Assembly (NCBI GenBank): GCA_020632295.1
Contig: JACKFU010000001.1
Coordinates: forward strand, 1 to 64,000
Direction: 5' to 3'
DNA length: 64,000 bases
Origin: Candidatus Peribacteria bacterium
GTDB taxonomy: Bacteria > Patescibacteriota > Gracilibacteria > Peribacterales > Peribacteraceae
The stretch's first letter is position 1, and every line of letters starts with the position of its first letter. Below, in pieces: positions 15,493-24,333 of the stretch. Made by a program: the position numbers and the translations under genes. The notes beneath the pieces are model-generated. The model did no database searches. It saw only the letters and a list, made by a program, of their open reading frames with translations, and was not told the origin of the DNA.

Positions 15493-16754
15493 CTATTTAC
15501 ACTATCAACAATACAGTTCGCTAGTCTTTGCGTGTATTCTTGAGATGTATCTCCAACATAAAGACGAATAAATGGTACAAAATCATTTTGTGCACTACCC
15601 GCACAGAGGATTCTTGGCTCAACTCCGCCGAAATTACTCACATTGCTAAGCACTATATCTGATATTTGAGCATCGGACACTATTTTGTTTGTAATTGCTT
15701 TTAGCTTACTAAACGAGATGTCTGGCGGTGCTTTGAGGACTAGATTACCACCCATATTCTTAAGTTTTTTGGCTAATAAATGATCTGGATGATTTTCAAG
15801 ATCTGGATGCACAACAGAGAGCTTTGATGGTGGAAGCTCATTATTTAAGTAATGAGCAGCTTGAGCTGCATTATTACTTGTTCTAGTAAGTCTCTTTTTG
15901 TATGCATCCGGACTTTCGTCTAAGTGAAATGCAAAGTCAGATGCAGGATTGCTTCCTAGGTTTCTCCTGGATGCCTGAAGTGATGGAATAGAGTTTCTTG
16001 GTGAGACAAGAACTCCTGAGTTATGTGATGCCGTGTGCAATTGCAGGTATTTGCCTGCACTTTCAATATAATACATATTTTCATCCGAGGGAGACAATTG
16101 TGTTGTATTTGGCAACATGGTCCCATCAATTATAAGAGAAACTTCCTTTGCGTTATTTTCTCGAATTACATCTAGTAATGCTCCAATATTGGTCATACGC
16201 ATTGCAGAGTCATTTCCCATTGTGTCTACAACGACAAGTTTGGGTTGCATGCTAGTTATATCAGCTTCAAGTTCTTCAATTGCTTTAAAGTGGATATTAA
16301 AAAACTTTCGTAGTCTTTCAAGTCGTTGTTTGATTCTATAATAGACACTTTCCGAACAAATAATAATATCTCCAGGTTGCATTTTTTGGTTAATGAGATG
16401 ATCTTCTGCTAGTGAGTATGCACTCATTCCTGACGTAGTAAGCAATGATGAGTAGTGATCTACAATCGAGCCACAATAAACTCTTAGATCTTGTTCATGT
16501 ATTGATAGATTGGATTCTGTTAGCATTTTGATTCTCTCTCGGTGAATGAGGTGTAAAAACGTTGATAAAATGTTTCGTATAGCTAGTCGTAATTGAATTA
16601 TTTCACTTTCATCTTCTACAAAAGTATTGATCTGATCATTTACAGTACTAATATCTGCTTCCAGAAGCGACCTTGTTTGATCGTCAGTTTCACACGCACT
16701 AAGCAACGTGGATATCGACGATAGTTCAGCTACCGCTTTCTCGTGGCTATACAT
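15489..16754 (-). CDS. PLP-dependent enzyme, Cys/Met-metabolism (gamma-lyase) like
   Basis: 421 residues from the ATG at 16754, which overlaps the stop of the methyltransferase gene by 8 nt. The fold-type I pattern is visible: TTSGMSAYSLAEDHLI (cofactor-phosphate region), LVVVDTMGNDS, IIDGTM with the cofactor aspartate, and YYIESAGKYLQLH, where the lysine sits at the Schiff-base position of cystathionine gamma-synthase/lyase enzymes. The N-terminal 100 residues are helical and unusual. It is the last gene of a three-gene operon with an amidohydrolase and a methyltransferase. The substrate is unknown, and divergence from housekeeping family members is high. Confidence 0.65.
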   Translation of the reverse strand: MYSHEKAVAELSSISTLLSACETDDQTRSLLEADISTVNDQINTFVEDESEIIQLRLAIRNILSTFLHLIHRERIKMLTESNLSIHEQDLRVYCGSIVDHYSSLLTTSGMSAYSLAEDHLINQKMQPGDIIICSESVYYRIKQRLERLRKFFNIHFKAIEELEADITSMQPKLVVVDTMGNDSAMRMTNIGALLDVIRENNAKEVSLIIDGTMLPNTTQLSPSDENMYYIESAGKYLQLHTASHNSGVLVSPRNSIPSLQASRRNLGSNPASDFAFHLDESPDAYKKRLTRTSNNAAQAAHYLNNELPPSKLSVVHPDLENHPDHLLAKKLKNMGGNLVLKAPPDISFSKLKAITNKIVSDAQISDIVLSNVSNFGGVEPRILCAGSAQNDFVPFIRLYVGDTSQEYTQRLANCIVDSVNS

Positions 16755-17730
16755 TTGATGGGAGTTTCTTAGCGATGGCAAATAAGTTGGCACCGCCCTT
16801 ATAAGCGTTTTCTGGATTGAGGCACAGTCTTTTTTCTAATGCCAGAGCTTGTTCTCTGAAAATAGGGTTATGCAAAATATCATTTATTGTTGTAGCTTTT
16901 AGATGTTTTGTGTCTCCTTTTTCGGGATACATTGTCACGGGGTATCCAAAAACTTGCACATCAGCAAATCCTGCATCCAGAATCATGTCTTTAAACTCTT
17001 GTGGAGTGTAACAGAAAATCTCAGGCATTTCTTGCTTGAACTTTACAGTGCCATCCAATGCAATACGTGCGAGCTCTCTTTGATCTTGCTGTGTTTGACA
17101 CACAAAGTTGAATGCATGAAATTTGTTAGGTGCAGTAAGTAATGCTAAGCCTCCTGTTTCAAGATGTTGATATAAATTTTCAAGTACTTTTTCAGTATCT
17201 CGGGCAAATCCGATAGGACAGTTAAAACAAAAGATGAGATTTGGCTTTTGATGGGGAAAATCTCCATATTCTTCCAGGTTGCCCTCTGTATATTTAATTG
17301 AAAGGCGGTGGTCTCGCAATTTTTGCTGAGCAACAGTTAACATTGATGTATTTCTATCAAACAACACTGCATCGCTGTTTCCGTAGTTATCGAGAACATA
17401 CTTAGACCAATTTCCTGTTCCTCCTCCAGCATCAAATAAATGAATTGGGTCTGTTTCATCGAAGTGATTTTTAACTGAAGTATTAATGAGATGTTTGAGT
17501 AGATCGTGACTGAATGCCCAATATGGATTATTGAGATCACTATCATATCGGTTTGCTACATCGTGGAAGTAAGCATCAACTTGTCCATAATCAGAACTTT
17601 TATCTACAAACTCCATAGAGGTGCTATACTTCATTTTATTTCTAAAACGACTCATTTCTCTTTCTAAATCTTCTTGAGATGGCATTATTATTTTTGAGGA
17701 CGATGAGGTGATTTCTATGGATTCACTCAT
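16747..17730 (-). CDS. Class I SAM-dependent methyltransferase
   Basis: 327 residues. Motif I is in IHLFDAGGGTGNWSKYVL, the acidic end of strand 2 in AVLFDRNTSML, and motif IV in NLIFCFNCPIGFA. It has C-terminal extensions around FGYPVTMYPEKGDTKHLK. This looks like a small-molecule O- or N-methyltransferase. It overlaps the amidohydrolase upstream by 4 nt (ATGA) and the PLP enzyme downstream, so the three are translationally coupled. Confidence 0.8.
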   Translation of the reverse strand: MSESIEITSSSSKIIMPSQEDLEREMSRFRNKMKYSTSMEFVDKSSDYGQVDAYFHDVANRYDSDLNNPYWAFSHDLLKHLINTSVKNHFDETDPIHLFDAGGGTGNWSKYVLDNYGNSDAVLFDRNTSMLTVAQQKLRDHRLSIKYTEGNLEEYGDFPHQKPNLIFCFNCPIGFARDTEKVLENLYQHLETGGLALLTAPNKFHAFNFVCQTQQDQRELARIALDGTVKFKQEMPEIFCYTPQEFKDMILDAGFADVQVFGYPVTMYPEKGDTKHLKATTINDILHNPIFREQALALEKRLCLNPENAYKGGANLFAIAKKLPSNV

Positions 17731-18719
17731 GATTTAGGAATACGTAAAAATTTAAAAGCATTTTCAGAAAGTACCTTGTTTGCATCATCTGGACTTAGTA
17801 CTTTTCTAAGTCTTTCAATGCTATCCCATCGCATTGCATCCCAATTACAGGCAATTCCAACGTTCCATCGATAGTCAGTACTGAACATAACGCTGTCAGG
17901 ATCGGCCATCCTGAACAAGGTTTCAACATAGTCATCTGTTTTTGTAACCAAGTGATCTTGCCGAGCTTCAAGGTGACTGTCCGGACCGTGTGCCATGATC
18001 AATTTTTCTTCGTTGTTGATAATATTTATGGCTTCGGGATCAAGGCGTGCTCCGTGATTAATAATCATTCGTACATTATTTTTTAGTGCCCAATGGATAT
18101 GAGCTAGCGGTGAATTTTGAGCACAAAGTTCATTTAACTCTTGCTCCATGGCTGACCTTCTTTTTGCTGTATCTAAATCAATATAATCCGTATGTGCAAC
18201 AAGTGGCAGATCATAATGTATTAGCATTTCGACAACCCATGTGGGAATGTCATCAGGATTTGTATGGGTAGCCAGACCATGAATTTTTAGCATGACGGTC
18301 TCATCTCCAATTAGTTCTTCCAGTGCCGATTTGTCATCAAGAATCGGGTGAATCTTTGGAGTGAAATGCAAACGAATAGCATTCCTAGTTGCATTAAAAT
18401 TTCGTACAAACTCTAATACAGCAATGTTGAAATTCCTGAAGGGGTTTTTCGGCTGCTCAACAGTAGTTACATTGCCAGTTTCTTGATTTTTAAGTGTTAG
18501 GTAATACCGGCTATTACCCATGTTTCCTGGTCTCCAATAACAACTGGTTTCAATTATACTGTTTTGCTGATGAATATGAGTTGGTGTAGGGTAAATCACT
18601 GCTCGAGCAATTCCGATTCTTTCTGCATTATTTCTATACAATTCAAAATCTGAGTTAGGTCCATATGGCGTGTCGCCATAGTTAACCTGTACATCAATGA
18701 TCTCGCAGTTTTGCTCCAT
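17727..18719 (-). CDS. Amidohydrolase-2 family metal-dependent hydrolase
   Basis: 330 residues with the TIM-barrel pattern of the ACMSD/amidohydrolase_2 group: a strand with a metal-ligand candidate KIHGLATH, LVAHTDYIDL, MIINHGARLDPEA, and the late aspartate in VMFSTDYRW. The N-terminal HxH metal motif is not evident (IIDVQVNYGD instead), so activity is uncertain. Family members hydrolyse or decarboxylate small cyclic or aromatic compounds. It is the first gene of the operon with the methyltransferase and PLP enzyme. Confidence 0.7.
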   Translation of the reverse strand: MEQNCEIIDVQVNYGDTPYGPNSDFELYRNNAERIGIARAVIYPTPTHIHQQNSIIETSCYWRPGNMGNSRYYLTLKNQETGNVTTVEQPKNPFRNFNIAVLEFVRNFNATRNAIRLHFTPKIHPILDDKSALEELIGDETVMLKIHGLATHTNPDDIPTWVVEMLIHYDLPLVAHTDYIDLDTAKRRSAMEQELNELCAQNSPLAHIHWALKNNVRMIINHGARLDPEAINIINNEEKLIMAHGPDSHLEARQDHLVTKTDDYVETLFRMADPDSVMFSTDYRWNVGIACNWDAMRWDSIERLRKVLSPDDANKVLSENAFKFLRIPKS

Positions 18720-18755
18720 AGTAGCCTAAAATACCATTTTATTGTATAGCACACA

Positions 18756-18787
18756 ATAAAAAAGGGCTGCAACCAAAGCTGCAGCCC
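18756..18787 (-). terminator. Rho-independent terminator of asnS-aspS
   Basis: On the minus strand GGGCTGCA and TGCAGCCC form an 8-bp stem around an 8-nt loop, followed by TTTTTTATT. It lies 39 bp past the aspS stop and before the amidohydrolase operon start, so it separates the two units. Confidence 0.85.
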
Positions 18788-18825
18788 TCGTTGGGACTTT
18801 CTCTACATCTGCGTTGTAGATGTTT

Positions 18826-20139
18826 CTACGGGGTCAATCGATTGGGACCCCGGTAGAGGTACGTCACTTCGCGGACGTTGCGGACATTCAGGAGGACCAT
18901 CAGCATGCGCGTCAGACCGAAGCCGAAGCCACCATGCGGTGGACAGCCGAACTGGAAGAAGTCCAGATAGAACTGGATGGCATCGGAATCGATGCCCTTC
19001 TCCCTCGCCTGGTTGACGAGGATGTCGTACCGGTGTTCCCGCTGTGCACCAGTTGTCACCTCAAGCCCCTTCCACAGCAGGTCGAAGCTCTTGGTCAATT
19101 GAGGGTCGTGCTCATGCCGCATGTGATAGAACGGACGAACAGACCACGGGTACTCCGTGACGAACACGAACTCGTGCCCATGCACATCGGCGATGTGCTT
19201 CGAGAGCACACGCTCACCTTCGGGGTCGAGGTCACCTTCCTTACTGTCTGCAGGGGGAACGTGACCCTTGTCCTTCAGGGTTTGTTGCGCCTCTTCCATG
19301 CGCACACGAGGGAACGGAAGCAACGGAACGACCACGTCAACACCAAAGGTGTCTTTGATGGCGTCACCATGCTCGGCGCTGACAGCAGTCAGCACATGAT
19401 GAATCCAACGCTCCTCCATAGACATTACGTCCTCGTGGGAATCCACCCACGAGATCTCCATGTCCACACTAGTGAACTCCGTGTCGTGCCGAGACGTGAA
19501 TGACGGATTGGCACGGAACACGGGGCCGACTTCGCAGACGCGGTCGAATCCGGCAGCCATCGCCATCTGCTTGTAGAACTGAGGCGATTGAGCCAGAGAG
19601 GCCTTCTTCCCGAAGTACTCGAGCTGGAACAGTTCGGCTCCCGATTCGCTTGCACTGCCCATCAGTTTGGGAGAGTGCATTTCGATGAAGCCGTTCTGCG
19701 CCCAGAACTCGCGCATGGCGTTTTCAGCAGTCGTCTGGATCTCGAAGATCAGACGAACGTTTGGACGCCGCAGGTCGAGGAACCTCCAGTCCAGCCGCAG
19801 GTCAAGACCAGACTGATCGGTGATCGGAAGCTGTGGCTGAGCCAGGCTGTGAACCGTGAACTCATCCGGCAGAATCTCGATCTGACCGAGTTTGACCTTG
19901 TCATTCTTGACAACCTTGCCGACCACTTCCACAGCGGATTCCACCGTGAGATCGTTGATGGTCAGTTCGATCTGGTCACCCTCACCACCACGCGGGTGGG
20001 TTGCTTGGACACTGCCCGTGTGATCGCGGATCACGACGAACTGCATCTTCTTCTGGTTGCGGATGGTAGCTGCCCATCCCTGCACGCGAACCACCTGGTC
20101 GGTGGATGCTTGCAGATCTCGAATCAATATACGTTTCAT
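18826..20139 (-). CDS. aspS: Aspartyl-tRNA synthetase, archaeal-type (short)
   Basis: 437 residues, the length of archaeal/AspS2 enzymes rather than the ~590 of bacterial AspRS with its GAD insert. An OB-fold anticodon-binding domain (1-~105; VRVQGWAATIRNQKKMQFVVIRD) precedes the class II core, with motif 2 FRANPSFTSRHDTEFTSVDME and motif 3 GGFGFGLTRMLMVLL. AspS2 enzymes are often non-discriminating. A strong GAGGAG Shine-Dalgarno precedes the ATG. GC content and codon choice are visibly higher in GC than in the neighbours. Together with asnS this looks like a transferred pair. Confidence 0.88.
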   Translation of the reverse strand: MKRILIRDLQASTDQVVRVQGWAATIRNQKKMQFVVIRDHTGSVQATHPRGGEGDQIELTINDLTVESAVEVVGKVVKNDKVKLGQIEILPDEFTVHSLAQPQLPITDQSGLDLRLDWRFLDLRRPNVRLIFEIQTTAENAMREFWAQNGFIEMHSPKLMGSASESGAELFQLEYFGKKASLAQSPQFYKQMAMAAGFDRVCEVGPVFRANPSFTSRHDTEFTSVDMEISWVDSHEDVMSMEERWIHHVLTAVSAEHGDAIKDTFGVDVVVPLLPFPRVRMEEAQQTLKDKGHVPPADSKEGDLDPEGERVLSKHIADVHGHEFVFVTEYPWSVRPFYHMRHEHDPQLTKSFDLLWKGLEVTTGAQREHRYDILVNQAREKGIDSDAIQFYLDFFQFGCPPHGGFGFGLTRMLMVLLNVRNVREVTYLYRGPNRLTP

Positions 20140-20204
20140 GACGAAACTCCTCTTGGTTAGGTTTCAGACTGTTGAATGTGGAACTCTCGGAATGCGGATC
20201 TTTG

Positions 20205-21581
20205 TTACGGGAAGATCCGGCGACGGAACGTGCGCGGAAACGGAATCGTGTCCCTGACATGGGGAATGTCGAGAAGCCAGCGGATAAACCGCTCGAATCC
20301 CATTCCAAACCCCCCGTGCGGAACACAACCATTCTTACGCAAATCTCTCAGCCAGTCGTATCGCTCATCACCGAACTTACCCTTTTCCTGCATGCGCTCA
20401 TCAAGCTCAGACAGGTCGTGGATTTTCTCGGCAACACCCAGCAGCTCTCCATAGCCACCAGTAGCGATAAGGTCAGCAGTCATCGTAACTCTGGTGTCCT
20501 TCTGGTCGACAACGTATGGGAACGGTTCAACCGCTCGCGGGATGCCGACGATCCAGAAGGGAGACACAAACTGCTTCGACAACGCCTCTTCCTCCTTAGA
20601 GCCCATGCTTTGTCCGAACTCGAACTCCATGCCCAGGTGGTGCAATCGCTCCACTGCTTCCGCATACGTGATGCGGGGGTATGGTGTGTCGAGCCCGTGC
20701 ATGCACAGTTGAGTGCCAAGGGCGGACATGATCTCGTCGCTCTGTGGTTCAACCACACTGACGGTGTGGCTGATCAGATCTTCGACGATGCGGATCAAAT
20801 CTTCCAGATTGACCCACGCAAGCTCAGCTTTGATGTGCCAGTACTCCATGAGATGGCGCTTGCTGCGGCTTTCCTCGCCGCGAAAGCTCGGACCGATGTT
20901 ATAGACCCTCTCGAATGCATGGACTGCGCTCTCCAGATAGAAACCCACGCATTGCGTCAGAAAGACGCTGTCGTCGTGGACGTCCAGCTGGAGCGCCGTC
21001 TTGTCGTCGTAGAGAGGGAGAGGCGTCAGCACGGGTGCTGTGATTTCCACGTACTGGTGTTGATTAAACCAGTTATGGATAGCACGCATCAGGAGATGCC
21101 GAAACTTCAACACCGCCATCACTTTCTCATTGCGGAGATAGAAATGACGGCTCCTGAGCAGGTGATCCGCACGGGAAACGTCGAAGACGTCGAAATCCGA
21201 ACGGGGACGGGGCGAGAGATCCAACTCTGCCTGTCCGACTACCTCCACTGCTGTGACGTGGACTTCCTTGCCACTCTGACCAAGTTGAACGACTCCGTCA
21301 GCTTTGATCGCAGATTCCTGCGAGGCAGCTTTCAGCAACCGGTATGGAGCACCAGCGACTTGTGTTGCCGTCGCAGTTGCAACCGGCTGTTCCATCTGAT
21401 CTGGTGGACCGGATGAATCAGCTTGATCGCGTTTAACCACGATCTGGATAGAACCTGTTGAGTCGCAGAGATCTACGAACAACAGTCCTCCGAGGTTCCG
21501 CTTGGCCTTAAGCCAACCAAGCAGAGTGACCGCTGTCCCCTCAGGAACATGGTCAAGATCTCTTACGAAGATCTTCTTCAT
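20205..21581 (-). CDS. asnS: Asparaginyl-tRNA synthetase
   Basis: 458 residues from ATG 21581 (MKKIFVRDLDHVPEG), preceded by AGGAGG. The OB-fold is at 1-~125, with a Gln/Ala/Pro-rich insert around residues 55-75. Class II motif 2 is FRGEESRSKRHLMEYWHIKAE. Motif 3 is GGFGMGFERFIRWLLDIPHVRD, followed by TIPFPR, the AsnRS ending. The start MKKIFVRDL resembles that of aspS (MKRILIRDL), so the two may be old duplicates. It sits 65 bp upstream of aspS in one operon. High GC content separates it from the flanking genes. Confidence 0.85.
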   Translation of the reverse strand: MKKIFVRDLDHVPEGTAVTLLGWLKAKRNLGGLLFVDLCDSTGSIQIVVKRDQADSSGPPDQMEQPVATATATQVAGAPYRLLKAASQESAIKADGVVQLGQSGKEVHVTAVEVVGQAELDLSPRPRSDFDVFDVSRADHLLRSRHFYLRNEKVMAVLKFRHLLMRAIHNWFNQHQYVEITAPVLTPLPLYDDKTALQLDVHDDSVFLTQCVGFYLESAVHAFERVYNIGPSFRGEESRSKRHLMEYWHIKAELAWVNLEDLIRIVEDLISHTVSVVEPQSDEIMSALGTQLCMHGLDTPYPRITYAEAVERLHHLGMEFEFGQSMGSKEEEALSKQFVSPFWIVGIPRAVEPFPYVVDQKDTRVTMTADLIATGGYGELLGVAEKIHDLSELDERMQEKGKFGDERYDWLRDLRKNGCVPHGGFGMGFERFIRWLLDIPHVRDTIPFPRTFRRRIFP

Positions 21582-21673
21582 GGCATTAGTCCTCCTAATT
21601 GCCGTTGATGGGAAAGAACCCGTCTCTGCCACAAGGCAAAGACACAAATCCCAGCCACAAGGCTAGGCCGTAC

Positions 21674-21702
21674 ATTATTGACAATTAATAGGAAAATGTC
21701 AA
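21674..21702 (-). promoter_or_regulatory. Sigma-70-type promoter of asnS-aspS
   Basis: On the minus strand a perfect TTGACA (21702-21697) lies 17 nt before AATAAT (21679-21674). Transcription would give a leader of roughly 85 nt containing two small CCACAAGG-centred hairpins and an AGGAGG ribosome site. The hairpins could be regulatory, but no T-box signature is seen. Confidence 0.65.
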
Positions 21703-21846
21703 TTTTACATTACACTGATTTAGCTCCTGAATTGGCTTACAGATGCATAATGCATATTCATGATCGGTGTAGAGAACGTTCGAATCGCGTCCAGTACGCC
21801 GAGCCAATCTTGACAGATATATAAATTATTATAAGATATTCATATC

Positions 21847-22464
21847 ATGAGTATCACACGTCTTTCTCGAACTGAATATGGCCGCACATTGCCATTCAAC
21901 CTGAATATTTCTTCTGGTGTAGTTAAGCAGCTTGAAGGACATTTCAGTGAGATGCTTAAGGCGAAAGTGCCATTTGAAGAATTTTACTGGCCATCAGCAA
22001 TGGCAGCTATTCAACCTCTGGTAGAACAATATGGGGATAGCCCCGAGCTTTTAGCAATTGCCTTGGATGAAATCAGTATTGATGAACTCATTACTAGTGC
22101 CAATGCACCTGCGAGCATTCGTGCTGTCCGATGGAGCATTTTAGATATAGCATCTCGAAATCTATGTAGTCCAACTAGCAATAGAAAAATGGACCGTGAT
22201 ATTTATTTGGCTACAGCAGAGGTCATTGGAGAAGTAAGAGAAGATGATGGAAAGCCAACTATCAACTACGATAGAGATGGAGTTGTGCATGGCAGAATTG
22301 TACTGAATAAACAGAGGGTAGTTCATGAATACCTCTGCAGAACTATCCCCTTCAATGATGATGATAGTCGGAGGCCAGACTACGAGTGGCCAATTCATCC
22401 AGGAGAAATATTTTTTAGGAATACTGCTCCTAAGCATGAAACCATTGATGGGGACGACGCGTAA
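21847..22464 (+). CDS. Hypothetical protein (205 aa)
   Basis: I do not recognise a family. It is soluble, with no signal or membrane helix. A helical first half (VVKQLEGHFSEMLKAKVPFEEFYWPSA) is followed by a segment RDGVVHGRIVLNKQRVVHEYL and a proline-rich tail. A TTGACA at 21810-21815 with a TAAGAT 16 nt later can serve as promoter. The AT-rich composition and position between the asnS operon and a phosphatase gene give no functional hint. Confidence 0.55.
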   Translation: MSITRLSRTEYGRTLPFNLNISSGVVKQLEGHFSEMLKAKVPFEEFYWPSAMAAIQPLVEQYGDSPELLAIALDEISIDELITSANAPASIRAVRWSILDIASRNLCSPTSNRKMDRDIYLATAEVIGEVREDDGKPTINYDRDGVVHGRIVLNKQRVVHEYLCRTIPFNDDDSRRPDYEWPIHPGEIFFRNTAPKHETIDGDDA

Positions 22465-22624
22465 TCACACTGCGACTGCTAATCGCAAAGAGTCTAATTT
22501 TAAATGACGAAGTCCGTCATATATGTGTCGTAGTTCAGAAAGCATGTAATCTGCGGAGCCAAACTTTGTTCTATGGAAAAAACCACTTGAAACCAAAAAA
22601 TCTATCGGTACTCTGCTTCGGACC

Positions 22625-23446
22625 ATGGAGCAGCTACCAGATTACTGTCGGCAATGCCCACTCGCAAAGCAGGCACGCACTGATACTGAGCTTGCGAATG
22701 TGTGCTTGAAGGTAAAAACAGCTATTTACTCAGTACACCATAGTACTGGAACCAATCGTGAAATGCAGGAGAATATGCGGCAGCACGTTATTGCTGCGCT
22801 TCAGCCACATCGTGCAGAACTTATTCTTCATTCATGTAATCACCAATGTGCTGGTGGCGATGGTATTGAAGTGCTCCCGATGAAGAATGGAAAAATTATC
22901 TTTATGTACGACATTAATGGTCACGGAACACCTGCAACAATCAAACGTGCTGAAGTTATTACTGCTTGTCGTACGTTTGTAGATGATGCACATGTACAGA
23001 GCGCCTCAGATGTCGAGAAGCTTGCACATGCAATCAATAATGGACTCATAGAAACAAGTGAATACAATCTCCCGCGTATCGAAGGGATGCTTCTTGGGAT
23101 TGATGAAGTAGAACATGCTCTGTATCCAGCAAAATTTGGTGCTATGAACGCGTATATTCAGAGTGAAGATTATGTCATTGATCCTCTAGTCGATGCAGCA
23201 TCGCCTGCATCAGAAACATGGTTTGGCATACATGAATTTTCCAATCTGCATACAAAGCCCCGTCCGTACCATGCTGGTGATACGGTACTTCTTTGTTCTG
23301 ATGGCATCGCGCCAATACGGGAGACTCAGGATGCGCTTATCGCTGCATGGAGCGCAAAACAGATGCAAGGCGTTCAAGGTCTTATGCAAGATAAGCATAT
23401 GGAACAGCAGGACGATGTTACCGTCCTGCAGCTCACATTATTGTAA
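22625..23446 (+). CDS. SpoIIE/PP2C-like serine phosphatase
   Basis: 273 residues. HSCNHQCAGGDGIEVLPMKNGKIIFMYDINGHGTPATIKRAEVI matches the first metal-binding blocks of SpoIIE-type PP2C phosphatases (GGD...YDxxGHG). LLCSDGIAPIRET matches the later aspartate block, and QDDVTVLQLTL the final metal aspartate. The N-terminal DYCRQCPLAKQARTDTELANVC has a Cys cluster. It would dephosphorylate Ser/Thr phosphoproteins. A protein kinase-like gene lies at 24.9-25.8 kb, so the two could form a switch; that link is inferred. Confidence 0.75.
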   Translation: MEQLPDYCRQCPLAKQARTDTELANVCLKVKTAIYSVHHSTGTNREMQENMRQHVIAALQPHRAELILHSCNHQCAGGDGIEVLPMKNGKIIFMYDINGHGTPATIKRAEVITACRTFVDDAHVQSASDVEKLAHAINNGLIETSEYNLPRIEGMLLGIDEVEHALYPAKFGAMNAYIQSEDYVIDPLVDAASPASETWFGIHEFSNLHTKPRPYHAGDTVLLCSDGIAPIRETQDALIAAWSAKQMQGVQGLMQDKHMEQQDDVTVLQLTLL

Positions 23447-23453
23447 TGCCTAC

Positions 23454-23834
23454 TTAATAACTTGGTTCGTATGAACCGAACTCGAGTACTTCCTCAATGC
23501 ATGAGTGAAGCCTCGTTCGTGTATATCCACGGAATGTGCAGTGACGATATGCACGGTAATGATCTCGTGCATCAGACTCGTAGAATGCATTACCATCCTC
23601 TTCTTCTGGAGCAGAGCCGTAGAGGAGCTCCTCCTCCTGTAAGGCACGAAGGCGTGCAACACGACGCTCCTGCTCGAGAAGCTGTGAGTTAATCTCACGT
23701 GTTACAGAACCATTCTCTAAACGGCGAATACTTGCGTATCCGTCAGATGGCATCATTGTTGAGCTAATCGTAGCACCAACGAACCCTGCCACGAGGGCAA
23801 CGACAATGTCCTTGTTAGAAAGTTTGATATTCAT
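23454..23834 (-). CDS. Hypothetical membrane-anchored coiled protein (126 aa)
   Basis: One N-terminal hydrophobic helix (KDIVVALVAGFVGATISSTMM), then a helical charged stretch (EINSQLLEQERRVARLRALQEEELL) and a Tyr/Arg-rich tail with single cysteines. A TATACA box lies 6 nt before the ATG. No family recognised. It is convergent with the phosphatase gene. Confidence 0.55.
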   Translation of the reverse strand: MNIKLSNKDIVVALVAGFVGATISSTMMPSDGYASIRRLENGSVTREINSQLLEQERRVARLRALQEEELLYGSAPEEEDGNAFYESDARDHYRAYRHCTFRGYTRTRLHSCIEEVLEFGSYEPSY

Positions 23835-23883
23835 ATGTGTATAAGGAAAATGTTGCTATTATTATAGCATATTTCTACCTTCC

Positions 23884-24333
23884 ATGCCTAGTACTTCTAC
23901 TTTAGCCCTTATTACTGCGGTTTTTCTCTTGGTTTCTTGTCAGCATGACCCAATGCAAGACCCTGCATCAGCTGCCACGGGTGCTGCACTCTCATCGCAG
24001 CAAACAGAAGACATGCAGCATTCTGAGCCAGGAGAAAACCCCGAAAAAGAGCGTGATGTGCTGCTAGAGGCAATGCAACAATCGCACAAGCAAGCAACAG
24101 CGGTCCTCACCACTATTGAAGCTATCTGGGGACAATTTGACGAAGACGCACAAGCGATTTTGCAAGACGTGCTGGATGCCTGTACAAGCGACATCGCTCT
24201 TCTTGGTACGTACACTGATATTGCAGAACATGAATACCTTACCGAAGAAGAGAAAGAGGTTGTTGCAGCACTGCTCCTGGATATTCAGGATGCCATTGAG
24301 ATTTTGGCATCAGCAATGGATAACCTACTCTAA
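23884..24333 (+). CDS. Predicted lipoprotein (149 aa)
   Basis: The signal peptide ends in a lipobox-like LLVSC at about residue 19. After an Ala/Ser-rich linker comes an all-helical domain (LEAMQQSHKQATAVLTTIEAIWGQF...) resembling periplasmic helical bundles. No specific family. It converges with the lipoprotein gene at 24325-24876, with a 9-bp overlap of stops. Confidence 0.6.
   Translation: MPSTSTLALITAVFLLVSCQHDPMQDPASAATGAALSSQQTEDMQHSEPGENPEKERDVLLEAMQQSHKQATAVLTTIEAIWGQFDEDAQAILQDVLDACTSDIALLGTYTDIAEHEYLTEEEKEVVAALLLDIQDAIEILASAMDNLL

Noticed and set aside
13419..18719. Complete microcin-C biosynthesis cluster
   Set aside because: MccB-type adenylyltransferase, precursor peptide and dedicated exporter are missing from the block; only the looser resemblance is kept as a finding.
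18820..19503. 227-codon plus-strand frame over aspS
   Set aside because: Antisense shadow of aspS; the terminator and ribosome site belong to the minus strand.
20172..21416. Long open frame (414 codons) on the plus strand opposite asnS
   Set aside because: It is the mirror of a GC-rich synthetase gene; the encoded sequence is low-complexity with no family features, while the opposite strand has all AsnRS motifs.
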